This document shows positions 8,193 through 17,094 of a DNA stretch of 44,625 bases, piece after piece. The DNA comes from Actinomycetales bacterium. GTDB lineage: Bacteria; Actinomycetota; Actinomycetes; Actinomycetales; Microbacteriaceae. Under the pieces are notes generated by a model. That model saw nothing but the letters and a program-made list of their open reading frames with translations. It was not told the DNA's origin and made no database searches. Position 1 is the stretch's first letter; each line of letters opens with the position of its first letter. Both the position numbers and the translations under genes were made by a program. The DNA lies in assembly GCA_015654575.1 (NCBI GenBank), contig JAATGR010000243.1, forward strand, positions 1 through 44,625. Reading direction: 5' to 3'.

Positions 8193-11100
8193 ATGTTCCG
8201 TAAGATCCTGGTCGCCAACCGCGGCGAGATCGCGATCCGCGCGTTTCGCGCCGCCTACGAACTGGGCGCACGAACGGTCGCCGTCTTCCCCTGGGAGGAC
8301 CGCGGATCGCTGCATCGGCAGAAGGCGGACGAGGCCTATGAGATCGGCGAGCAGGGGCGACCGGTTCGCGCCTACCTCGACGTCGACGAGATCATCCGGG
8401 TCGCGCTGGCCGCGGGGGCGGATGCGATCTACCCGGGCTACGGGTTCCTGTCCGAGAACCCCGAGCTCGCGGAGAAGGCTGCCGCCAACGGGATCGCGTT
8501 CATCGGTCCGCCGGCGTCGGTGCTCGAGATGGCGGGGAACAAGGTCACCGCGAAGCATCATGCGATCGCCGCGGGCGTTCCGGTGCTGCGTTCCACCGAG
8601 GCCAGCGACGACGTCGACGAGCTGCTGGCCCAGGCGGACGACATCGGCTTCCCCGTCTTCGCGAAGGCGGTCGCCGGCGGCGGCGGGCGGGGGATGCGGC
8701 GAGTCGAGACGAAGGAAGAGCTCGCGCCCGCGCTCGCCGAGGCGATGCGCGAGGCGCAGAGCGCGTTCGGCGATCCGCGCATGTTCCTGGAGCAGGCCGT
8801 TCAGCGTCCCCGGCACATCGAGGTGCAGGTGCTCGCCGACGCAACGGGCGAGACGGTGCACCTGTTCGAGCGCGACTGCTCGGTCCAGCGCCGCCATCAG
8901 AAGGTCATCGAGATCGCCCCGGCACAGAACCTCGACGAGGGGATACGGAAGGCGCTGCACGGCTATGCCGTGGCGTTCGCCCGGTCGATCGGCTACGTCA
9001 ACGCGGGCACGGTCGAGTTCCTGCTGGAGACTACGGGCCCCCGCTCCGGCGAGGTCGTGTTCATCGAGATGAACCCCCGCATCCAGGTCGAGCACACCGT
9101 CACGGAGGAAGTCACCGACGTCGACCTGGTGCAGTCGCAGATCCGGATCGCCGCGGGCGAGACCCTCGCCGAGCTGGGTCTCGAGCAGGACCGGATCCAG
9201 CTGCGCGGCGCCGCACTGCAGTGCCGCATCACCACGGAGGACCCGTCCCAGGGCTTCCGCCCCGACACCGGGCGTATCACGACCTACCGCTCTCCCGGCG
9301 GCGCCGGCATCCGCCTCGACGGCGGCACCACCGCGGCCGGGTCGCAGATCAGCCCGCACTTCGATTCGATGCTGGCCAAGCTCACCTGCCGCGGGCGCGA
9401 TTTCCCCGCCGCGGTCGCCCGTGCAAAGCGGGCGCTGGCCGAGTTCCGCATCCGGGGTGTCGCCACCAATGTCCCGTTCCTGCGCGCCGTGCTCGACGAC
9501 GCCGCGTTCGTCGCCGGTGACATCAGCACGTCGTTCATCGACGAGCGACCCCAGCTGCTGACGAGCAACCCCTCGCGCGACCGGGCGACGAAGCTGCTGA
9601 ACTGGCTCGCCGACGTCACCGTCAACCGGCCCTACGGCGACAAGCCGCTGATGGTCTCGCCCGGCAGCAAGCTGCCCGACCTCGACCTGTCCGCCCCGGC
9701 GCCCGCCGGTGCTCGCCAGCGGCTACGCGAGTTGGGTCCGGCCGGTTTCGCGAAGGCGTTGCGGGAGCAGACGGCGTTGGCGGTGACGGAGACGACGTAC
9801 CGCGACGCGCACCAGTCGTTGCTGGCGACGCGGGTGCGTACCCGTGACCTGGTGCGGGTGGGGCCGCATGCGGCACGGATGACGCCGCAGCTGCTGTCGG
9901 TCGAGGCCTGGGGCGGTGCGACCTACGACGTGGCGCTCCGGTTCTTGGCGGAGGACCCGTGGATGCGGTTGGAGGCGCTGCGCGATGCGCTGCCGAACAT
10001 CCCGATCCAGATGCTGCTGCGCGGGCGCAACACGGTGGGCTACACGCCGCGTCCGGTCGAGGTCACTGACGCGTTCGTGCGCGAGGCCGCCGCCAGCGGC
10101 GTGGACATCTTCCGCATCTTCGACGCGTTGAACGATGTCGACCAGATGCGCCCCGCCATCCAGGCCGTGCTCGAGACGGGCACGGCGGTCGCAGAGGTCG
10201 CCGTGTGCTACACCAGCGACCTGCTTGATCCGGCCGAGAAGCTGTACACCCTGGACTACTACCTGCGCCTGGCGGAAGAGATCGTCGCCTCCGGCGCGCA
10301 CATCCTCGCCATCAAGGACATGGCGGGCCTCCTGCGCCCGGCCGCCGCGGCGAAGCTCGTCACCACGTTGCGGGAGCGTTTCGATCTGCCGGTGCACGTG
10401 CATACCCACGACACCGCGGGCGGTCAGCTCGCGACGCTGCTCGCGGCGAGCGCGGCCGGGGCGGATGCGGTGGATGCTGCGGCGGCACCGCTGTCGGGCA
10501 CCACCAGCCAGCCGTCGCTGTCCGCGCTGGTCGCTGCCCTCGCCCACACCGAGCGCGACACCGGCCTGGATCTGCAGGCCGTCAGCGATCTGGAGCCCTA
10601 CTGGGAGGGCGTGCGGGCGCTGTACCGTCCGTTCGAGTCGGGGCTGCCGGCGCCGACCGGACGCGTGTACCACCACGAGATCCCCGGGGGGCAGCTCTCG
10701 AATCTGCGGCAGCAGGCGATCGCACTGGGCCTGGCCGACGACTTCGAGCGCATCGAGGACATGTACGCCGCTGCCGACCGCATCCTCGGCCGCATCCCGA
10801 AGGTGACGCCGTCCTCGAAGGTGGTCGGCGATCTCGCCCTGGCCCTCGTGGCCGCCGACGCCGACCCTGCCGACTTCGAGCAGAATCCGCAGAACTACGA
10901 CATCCCGGATTCGGTCGTCGGGTTCATGGCGGGCGAGCTCGGCGATCTGCCTGGCGGCTGGCCGGAGCCCTTCCGTTCCAAGGTGCTCGCCGGTCGAACG
11001 GTCTCCATCGAGGTGCAGCCGATCTCCGCGGAGGAGTCGTCCGCTCTCGACAGCGACAGCGACAGCGACAGCGAGAGCAGGCGTCGGACGCTGAACCGGC

Positions 11101-11612
11101 TCCTGTTCCCCGCTCCGGCGAAGGAGTTCGAACGCACCCGGGATACCTATGGCGACCTCTCGAAGCTCGGCACTCCCGACTACCTCTACGGGCTGCGCCC
11201 CGGCGAGGAGCACGTCGCTGAGATCGACCCCGGCGTGCAGCTGTACGTGGGCCTGGAAGCCATAGGCGAGGCGGATGCCAAGGGCATCAGAACCGTCATG
11301 ACCACGCTCAACGGGCAACTGCGGCCGGTGTTCGTGCGCGACCGCAGCATCGCCGTGGAGACCCGTCAGATGGAGAAGGCGGATACGTCTCGCCCGGGAC
11401 AGGTTGCGGCTCCGTTCTCCGGTGCCGTCACCATGAAGGCCGCCGTGGGGGAGACGGTGACGGTCGGTCAGCCGGTCGCCGCAATTGAGGCGATGAAGAT
11501 GGAGGTGGCGATCACCAGCCCGGTCGACGGGGTGGTCGAACGCATCGTCGTGACAGGCACCGTCCAGGTCGAGGCAGGGGATCTTTTGCTGGTGATCCGA
11601 CCGGCCGGATAG
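8193..11612 (+). CDS. pyc: pyruvate carboxylase
   Basis: Biotin carboxylase (FRKILVANRGEIAIRAFRAA), carboxyltransferase (RDAHQSLLATRVRTRDL) and biotinyl (AIEAMKMEVAI) domains in one polypeptide. Confidence 0.95.
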   Translation: MFRKILVANRGEIAIRAFRAAYELGARTVAVFPWEDRGSLHRQKADEAYEIGEQGRPVRAYLDVDEIIRVALAAGADAIYPGYGFLSENPELAEKAAANGIAFIGPPASVLEMAGNKVTAKHHAIAAGVPVLRSTEASDDVDELLAQADDIGFPVFAKAVAGGGGRGMRRVETKEELAPALAEAMREAQSAFGDPRMFLEQAVQRPRHIEVQVLADATGETVHLFERDCSVQRRHQKVIEIAPAQNLDEGIRKALHGYAVAFARSIGYVNAGTVEFLLETTGPRSGEVVFIEMNPRIQVEHTVTEEVTDVDLVQSQIRIAAGETLAELGLEQDRIQLRGAALQCRITTEDPSQGFRPDTGRITTYRSPGGAGIRLDGGTTAAGSQISPHFDSMLAKLTCRGRDFPAAVARAKRALAEFRIRGVATNVPFLRAVLDDAAFVAGDISTSFIDERPQLLTSNPSRDRATKLLNWLADVTVNRPYGDKPLMVSPGSKLPDLDLSAPAPAGARQRLRELGPAGFAKALREQTALAVTETTYRDAHQSLLATRVRTRDLVRVGPHAARMTPQLLSVEAWGGATYDVALRFLAEDPWMRLEALRDALPNIPIQMLLRGRNTVGYTPRPVEVTDAFVREAAASGVDIFRIFDALNDVDQMRPAIQAVLETGTAVAEVAVCYTSDLLDPAEKLYTLDYYLRLAEEIVASGAHILAIKDMAGLLRPAAAAKLVTTLRERFDLPVHVHTHDTAGGQLATLLAASAAGADAVDAAAAPLSGTTSQPSLSALVAALAHTERDTGLDLQAVSDLEPYWEGVRALYRPFESGLPAPTGRVYHHEIPGGQLSNLRQQAIALGLADDFERIEDMYAAADRILGRIPKVTPSSKVVGDLALALVAADADPADFEQNPQNYDIPDSVVGFMAGELGDLPGGWPEPFRSKVLAGRTVSIEVQPISAEESSALDSDSDSDSESRRRTLNRLLFPAPAKEFERTRDTYGDLSKLGTPDYLYGLRPGEEHVAEIDPGVQLYVGLEAIGEADAKGIRTVMTTLNGQLRPVFVRDRSIAVETRQMEKADTSRPGQVAAPFSGAVTMKAAVGETVTVGQPVAAIEAMKMEVAITSPVDGVVERIVVTGTVQVEAGDLLLVIRPAG
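11049..11075 (+). repeat. hexanucleotide (GACAGC)n microsatellite inside pyc
   Basis: gacagcgacagcgacagcgacagcgag, encoding DSDSDSDSE. Confidence 0.8.
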
Positions 11613-11656
11613 CCTGGGCGGGGCGTGTACACCGCCCGTTGAGGAGTTTCACAGCA

Positions 11657-13111
11657 ATGTCCGAACCTATCGACCCCTCCGCCGAGCCCGGCGACGAGAT
11701 CGCCTCCATGCGCATCGAGGATGCCGGCGTCGACCTTCTCGGCACCGGAACCGCGCAGGTCGAGATACCCCTGCTCGTCGAACGCGAGGAGGACGACCTC
11801 GTCGACGACGATGTCCCGCCGAACGTCGAAGACGGCTTCGACGATGCCGAAGCCGTCGAGGCCACCGACGAAACCGCGTCCGCCGACGGCGTGGACGATG
11901 TCATCGCCGCCACCGATGCGGAGCCCGAGACGGACGGAGAATCGGACGCGGACGCGGACATCGACGCTCCGTCGCAGCCGGTGGTCGCGCCGACGGCACC
12001 CGCGCCCGTGCTCCTCCACGAGCCCGTTGCGGCCGCGACAGTCGCCGCCGCGGTGACGGTCGCCCCCGCGTCCACGGTTCCCGCGCAGGCGCTTCGACGT
12101 CATTCGGTCGAGACCGCTCCGGTTGATCTCGCCTCCAAACGAGCGGGTGAGCGGGAGGCGCAGCGCGAGAGCGCCGACCTTCTCACCGGCGAACGCCTGG
12201 TGGCTCCCGGCCGGCTCCCCAAGCCCGAGCCCGAGGGCGCGTGGCCCCACTTCCTCTACACCATCAGCGGTCGTCGGATCAACCTCGGCGACAGTGCGGC
12301 CGCGCGGGCGCGCAAGGTCCTCGACGCGCGCATCGCCGCTCACCTTCCTGGCGGAGCCCGGTTCGTCCCGGTTCTGGCGCGAAAGGGGGGGGTCGGCAAG
12401 ACCACGGTGACGACCCTTCTCGGTATGGCGCTCGCCGACGCGCGGGAGGATCGCGTCATCGCGATCGACGCGAACCCCGACCGTGGCACGCTCGCCGACC
12501 GGATCGGTGCTGATGCGGGAAAGACCGTGCGCGATCTGTCGCGCGCGGGGCTCACCGTCGACGGGTTCAACGAGTTCTCCGGCATGGTGGCGCGCGACCA
12601 CACCCGTCTCGACATCCTGGCCAGCGACACCGATCCGCACGTCTCCGACGCGTTCAGCGACGCTGACTATCGTGAGGTTGCGCAGCTCGCGGCGCATTAC
12701 TACTCGATCGTGCTGACCGACACCGGAACCGGCATCGTGCACTCGGTGATGTCCGCCGCGCTCGAAGCAGCAGACGCGCTGGTGATCGTCGCCGGTCTCA
12801 GCGTCGACGAGGCCCGGCTCGCGTCCGAGACGATCACCTGGCTGGAGGCGAACGGCTACTCGGATGCGGCTCACGACGCGGTCGTCGTCGTGAACACCTC
12901 GCGTACCGGGGCCGCTCTGGTGCGCGCGGACGAAGTCGAGGAGCACTTCCGTTCCCGGGTGCGCCGGGTCCTGCGTCTGCCCTACGATCCGCTGATCGCC
13001 ACCGGCGGCGCTATCTCGTTCCGCGAGCTGCAGCCGGCGACCCGTGAGGCCGCACGCCAACTCGCCGCGACGGTGCTGGAGGGTCTGACGGCGCCGATGG
13101 CCGCCCGATGA
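11657..13111 (+). CDS. MinD/ParA-like P-loop ATPase with long acidic N-terminal region
   Basis: [46 protein letters not shown]-terminal ~150 aa D/E/A/P-rich. Confidence 0.85.
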   Translation: MSEPIDPSAEPGDEIASMRIEDAGVDLLGTGTAQVEIPLLVEREEDDLVDDDVPPNVEDGFDDAEAVEATDETASADGVDDVIAATDAEPETDGESDADADIDAPSQPVVAPTAPAPVLLHEPVAAATVAAAVTVAPASTVPAQALRRHSVETAPVDLASKRAGEREAQRESADLLTGERLVAPGRLPKPEPEGAWPHFLYTISGRRINLGDSAAARARKVLDARIAAHLPGGARFVPVLARKGGVGKTTVTTLLGMALADAREDRVIAIDANPDRGTLADRIGADAGKTVRDLSRAGLTVDGFNEFSGMVARDHTRLDILASDTDPHVSDAFSDADYREVAQLAAHYYSIVLTDTGTGIVHSVMSAALEAADALVIVAGLSVDEARLASETITWLEANGYSDAAHDAVVVVNTSRTGAALVRADEVEEHFRSRVRRVLRLPYDPLIATGGAISFRELQPATREAARQLAATVLEGLTAPMAAR

Positions 13112-13599
13112 CGGTCCGCCCCATCCGACTGTTCGGCGACCCGGTGCTCAAGACCCCGTCGGCCCAGATCGACCGCATCGACGACGGCATCCGGTCGCTC
13201 GTCCAGGATCTGCTCGACAGCGTCGAGCTGCCGGGTCGCGCGGGTGTCGCCGCCCCCCAGATCGGTGTGGGGCTGCGGGCGTTCAGCTACCACATCGACG
13301 GCGACATCGGCTACATCCTCAACCCGGTGGTCGTTGAGGTCTCCGGAGACCCCGAGCCGACCGGCGAGGGCTGCCTGTCGGTGCCGGGCCTCTGGCACGA
13401 CGTGCAGCGCTATCCGCACGCGAAGGTCGTCGGCATCGATCTGGACGGGAAGGAGGTCGTGCTGGAGGGCGACGGCCTGTTCGCCCAGATGCTGCAGCAC
13501 GAGACCGATCACCTCGACGGCCACGTCTATCTCGACCGGCTGGAACGGGATGCCCGTCGCACCGCCATGCGCGAGGTGCGCGAGAGCGGCTGGTTCTGA
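13108..13599 (+). CDS. def: peptide deformylase
   Basis: Motifs [29 protein letters not shown] overlap with the upstream gene. Confidence 0.95.
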   Translation: MTVRPIRLFGDPVLKTPSAQIDRIDDGIRSLVQDLLDSVELPGRAGVAAPQIGVGLRAFSYHIDGDIGYILNPVVVEVSGDPEPTGEGCLSVPGLWHDVQRYPHAKVVGIDLDGKEVVLEGDGLFAQMLQHETDHLDGHVYLDRLERDARRTAMREVRESGWF

Positions 13600-13642
13600 C
13601 GCCCGGGACGCGCTACGTGAGGCGGTCGCCGTAAGAAGCGGC

Positions 13643-14851
13643 TCAGGCAGGAATGGCGTCGAGCCGCGACGCCTCGCACAGCGCCTCGACGTATCGAGCC
13701 GGGGCGAACGTCTGGGCGGCTCGCTCCGCCGCGGCGGAGGCGGCGATGATGCGGGCGGGGTCGCGGACGAGGTCGACGAGGAGCGCTGCGATCCCGGCGA
13801 CGTCGGGAGTCGCCGTTCGCAGTGCGGCGCCGGTGTCGAGTCCTTCGGTGAGAGCCGGGTCGGCGACGAGGACGCCGCGGCTCTCGTGGAGGGCTTCGAT
13901 GACGACGACGGGCTGGTTGTCGAAGCCGTATGAGGTGAGGACGACGAGGTGCGCGCGCCGCATCCGCTCGGCAACGCCGGTGCGCGGCAGGCGTCCGGTG
14001 AGCCTGATCGGCGCGCCTCGGCGCTGCCAGCGCCGGAGCCGTCCGGTCAGGGGGCCGGCGCCGATGAATTCGATGCGGAGAGCGTCGACGCCGACGATGC
14101 CGGCGGCGAGGAGCCCTGCCTCCGCAAGGACCTCGGGCCGCTTCTCGGGAGAGAGACGGCCGACCCAGGCGACGCGCAGCGGGCCGTCGAGGTGCGTCAG
14201 CGGTGTGCCGGCCTCGGTGCACGCCGCGTCGGGGTTGGGGATGACGCGGACGGAGCCGAGCCCCGCGTGGCGCAGCGCGGCCGCCTGGTGCGCGGACGGA
14301 GAGACGATCTGATCTGCCCGTGCGGCGAGCGAGTGGGTGATGCCGCGGAGCGCGGCGTCGAGCGGCGAGTCGGCGAGGCCGTGGCCGGACGGGCCGTAGC
14401 CACGAAGCCAGCGGGCGACGCCGCGCACGCCGAGCGCGGCGATCGGCGCGAGCGGGGCGGGCACCGCGGCGGTCCAGAAAAAGGTGTGGACCGTGTGGAC
14501 GGTCGGGATGCCGAGTTCGCGGGCGACCTGGATGGCGGCGGCGGCGAGGCCGAACTCGGAGTGGACCTGCACCGACTCGACGCCCTGCCACGAGAACTCG
14601 CGGCGTAACTGCTCGCGGAGCGTCGGGGTATTGCGGATGACGGGCAGGTCGACGCCGGGTAGCGTCCAGCCGGCGGGCACCCCGACGTTGTCGCCGATCA
14701 GCCCGTGCGTCGCCTCGGCCAGGCCGCGCATCGGCGCGACGACCAGGACATCGTGGCCGGAGCCTTCGAGCACACGTGCGGCGTCGAGAAAGGCGCTCTG
14801 CGCGCCGCCGAGGTAGTCGAGCGCGTAGTCGATGACCAGGGCGAGACGCAT
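13643..14851 (-). CDS. glycosyltransferase family 4
   Basis: MRLALVIDYALDYLGGAQSAFLDAARVLEGSGHDVLVVAP...RVAWVGRLSPEKRPEVLAEA...LVVLTSYGFDNQPVVVIEAL, GT4 architecture. Confidence 0.88.
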   Translation of the reverse strand: MRLALVIDYALDYLGGAQSAFLDAARVLEGSGHDVLVVAPMRGLAEATHGLIGDNVGVPAGWTLPGVDLPVIRNTPTLREQLRREFSWQGVESVQVHSEFGLAAAAIQVARELGIPTVHTVHTFFWTAAVPAPLAPIAALGVRGVARWLRGYGPSGHGLADSPLDAALRGITHSLAARADQIVSPSAHQAAALRHAGLGSVRVIPNPDAACTEAGTPLTHLDGPLRVAWVGRLSPEKRPEVLAEAGLLAAGIVGVDALRIEFIGAGPLTGRLRRWQRRGAPIRLTGRLPRTGVAERMRRAHLVVLTSYGFDNQPVVVIEALHESRGVLVADPALTEGLDTGAALRTATPDVAGIAALLVDLVRDPARIIAASAAAERAAQTFAPARYVEALCEASRLDAIPA

Positions 14852-15372
14852 CAGACGCCCGGCCCGCCCGTGCGTGGGCCTGGAGTGCAGTGGACGAATA
14901 CTTCTCGCCGACGTGCGCTGAGTTCCGGGAGCACCGGCTGGGCGCGCCTCGGGAGCACGCCGATCCGGCCGATCATCGCTCGCTTCCCTCTGCCGCCTCG
15001 GTCGGCTTCGAGGCGACGAGTAGCAAAAACCCGAGCCAAGGGAACGACGCGAGTGCGGAGATAACCGGATGGGACATGCTCTTCACGGTAGGTGGGGAGA
15101 ACGGCGGAGTCGCACGCATGGGCGCATGTTCATCCGAAGTGATGAGGTCGGTGTCGCTCGTGGTCGCTTCCTTCGACGACCAACTGTCCATCGACGTGCC
15201 GCCGTATGAACCCCGGTACGGGCCGGCGTCGCGGCATCGACCGGCACTGTCGTGGCACCCGGAGGAATGTCCGGCGCCGATGGGGATGTGTCTGGTCGCG
15301 ATGTCGGACCCCCGGTGTAGCGTCATTGAGGTCAGAAGAGGTCGCACAGTGCCCATCAGTGCGAGTCGGATG

Positions 15373-15390
15373 CCGTGACCCCGGTCACGG
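15373..15390. promoter_or_regulatory. 18-bp palindrome upstream of the DUF222/HNH gene
   Basis: CCGTGACC-CC-GGTCACGG, 8-bp arms, 2-nt spacer, 30 nt before the ATG. Confidence 0.4.
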
Positions 15391-15420
15391 CCGGATCGGC
15401 GAGTGTGGGCGGAGTGTGGG

Positions 15421-16974
15421 ATGGGCGGAAAGACGAGGTCCTCGTCGTTCGGGCGAGAGCTGGATGCGCTGGTGTCCGAGCTGGTTCAGATACATCGGCG
15501 GATCGCGGCGGCACAGGCCGGTGAGACGCGGCTGCTCGCTACAGCGGTGGAGCTGATGCTCGATCATGCGGCGGGGGTGCGGGAACGGCCGGATCGTCCG
15601 AAGAGCTCGGCGGATCTGCCGCTGCGAGAGATCGCGGCGGAGATCGCCGCGGCGCTCCGGGTCAGCGATCGGACGGTGCAGCGGCGTATGGGCGAGGCGG
15701 CGAGCCTTGTCGCGGAGTACCCGGCCGTATATGGGGCATGGCGTCAGGGCCGGGTGGATGCCGGCCATGTCGCGGCGATCCTCGACGGCGGGGCCGGGCT
15801 GAGCCACGACAACCGGACGAGGTACGAGCGGGTGGTGCTGGCGGTGGCGGAAAGGGAGAGCGCGGGCAGGTTGCGAGGCATGGCTCGCGAGATCGCGGCG
15901 CGCATCGACCCCGACGGCGGGTCCGAACGAATCAGGCAGCGTCAGTCGGAGCGGTTCGTGCGGGTGGCCGATCTCGGCGATGGGCTGAGCCGGCTGCTCG
16001 CTGACCTACCGACCCCGCTCGCTTACGCGATCTACGACCGCCTGACCCGCACGGCCACCACAATCGTTCCCGGCGACGAGCGCACCGTGCCTGACGAGCG
16101 CCCCACGGATGATGAGCGCCCCAGGCATGATGAGCGCAGCACGCATGGTGATCGCACCAGGCATGACGAGAGCGCTACGCATGGCGAGCGCACCGTGCCC
16201 GCAAGCACCGTGCCCGGCGAGCGCACCACGCCCGTGAGCAGCGCGTTCTCCGACGGTGACATCCTGGGCGCCGATGGCGCAGAGACAGCCGCCGTCGCGC
16301 CGGAGGATGGCTCGGAGACGGTGATGACCGGGCCATCGCCGGGCGCACGACCTCGCCGGGGCGGTGGGGACGACCCGCGGACGATGGATCAGCGGCGGGC
16401 GGACATCCTGGCTGACATGCTGCTGGCCGGCGCGCCCGTCGCGCACGGTACCGGCCTCGCGTCGGTGAGGGGGCATGTCCAGATCATGATGCCGGTGCTG
16501 GCCCTTGCGGGCACGAGCCGGGCACCGGCGGTTGTGCCAGGCCACGGTCCCGTCGACGCCGACCTGGCAATCCGCCTGGTGGGCAACGCGCCCGGTTGGG
16601 ATCGGGTGATGACCGACCCCTACAACGGTGCGGTGCTGGCCACGGATCGCTACCGGGTGCCGGCGGATCTGACTCGGCTCCTGCGAGCCCGCGACGAGCG
16701 GTGCCGCTTCCCCGGCTGCGGGCGCGTCGCGGCAGGCTGTGACGTGGATCACACGCATGACGCTGTTCTGGGCGGCAAGACCAGCGCCGACAATCTCGCC
16801 CATCTGTGCCGGCGGCACCATACCCTCAAGCATCAGACCGCGTGGCAGGTCCGCCAGGTCGGCGGCGGCGTCCTGGAATGGACCGCTCCCTCCGGTCGAT
16901 GCCACGACGACCGACCACCGGGCACCGTCCGATTCGTTCCCGATGAGAACGACGAGAACCCGCCACCCTTCTGA
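15421..16974 (+). CDS. DUF222/13E12-family HNH endonuclease signature protein
   Basis: N-terminal DUF222-like helices plus C-terminal CRFPGCGRVAAGCDVDHTHDAVLGGKTSADNLAHLCRRHHTLKHQTAW. Confidence 0.9.
   Translation: MGGKTRSSSFGRELDALVSELVQIHRRIAAAQAGETRLLATAVELMLDHAAGVRERPDRPKSSADLPLREIAAEIAAALRVSDRTVQRRMGEAASLVAEYPAVYGAWRQGRVDAGHVAAILDGGAGLSHDNRTRYERVVLAVAERESAGRLRGMAREIAARIDPDGGSERIRQRQSERFVRVADLGDGLSRLLADLPTPLAYAIYDRLTRTATTIVPGDERTVPDERPTDDERPRHDERSTHGDRTRHDESATHGERTVPASTVPGERTTPVSSAFSDGDILGADGAETAAVAPEDGSETVMTGPSPGARPRRGGGDDPRTMDQRRADILADMLLAGAPVAHGTGLASVRGHVQIMMPVLALAGTSRAPAVVPGHGPVDADLAIRLVGNAPGWDRVMTDPYNGAVLATDRYRVPADLTRLLRARDERCRFPGCGRVAAGCDVDHTHDAVLGGKTSADNLAHLCRRHHTLKHQTAWQVRQVGGGVLEWTAPSGRCHDDRPPGTVRFVPDENDENPPPF
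16075..16233 (+). repeat. degenerate in-frame 18-nt tandem repeat within the HNH gene
   Basis: Seven contiguous 18-nt units (GACGAGCGCACCGTGCCT / GACGAGCGCCCCACGGAT / GATGAGCGCCCCAGGCAT / GATGAGCGCAGCACGCAT / GGTGATCGCACCAGGCAT / GACGAGAGCGCTACGCAT / GGCGAGCGCACCGTGCCC), a 15-nt unit, then one more 18-nt unit; protein consensus [DG]ER[TPS]xx. Confidence 0.8.
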
Positions 16975-17037
16975 CGACGCTCTTCTGATCGCGTCGCAAG
17001 AATCTCCCACCCCGAAGAGCCGGACCCGCGGTTCAGC

Positions 17038-17090
17038 GCGTGACTGTGACTGCGTCTGGGGCTGCGTCTGCGTCTGCGACCGCGCCCGCG
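17038..17090. repeat. low-complexity CTGYGTCTGCGTC-type hexamer repeat
   Basis: gcgtgactgtgactgcgtctggggctgcgtctgcgtctgcgaccgcg immediately downstream of the fadD stop codon. Confidence 0.6.
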
Positions 17091-17094
17091 ACGC

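Noticed and set aside
8133-11318. Long minus-strand ORFs (408 and 531 aa) opposite pyc
   Set aside because: Shadow ORFs from high-GC codon usage; pyc is unequivocal on the plus strand.
14852-15420. Possible small ORFs in the ~570-bp gap between the GT4 and HNH genes
   Set aside because: Several overlapping short ORFs on both strands, none with recognisable protein-like sequence; left unannotated.
16032-16262. Minus-strand ORF through the HNH repeat (Ser/Arg/Val-rich)
   Set aside because: An 18-nt repeat keeps all frames open; no domain or start context supports it.
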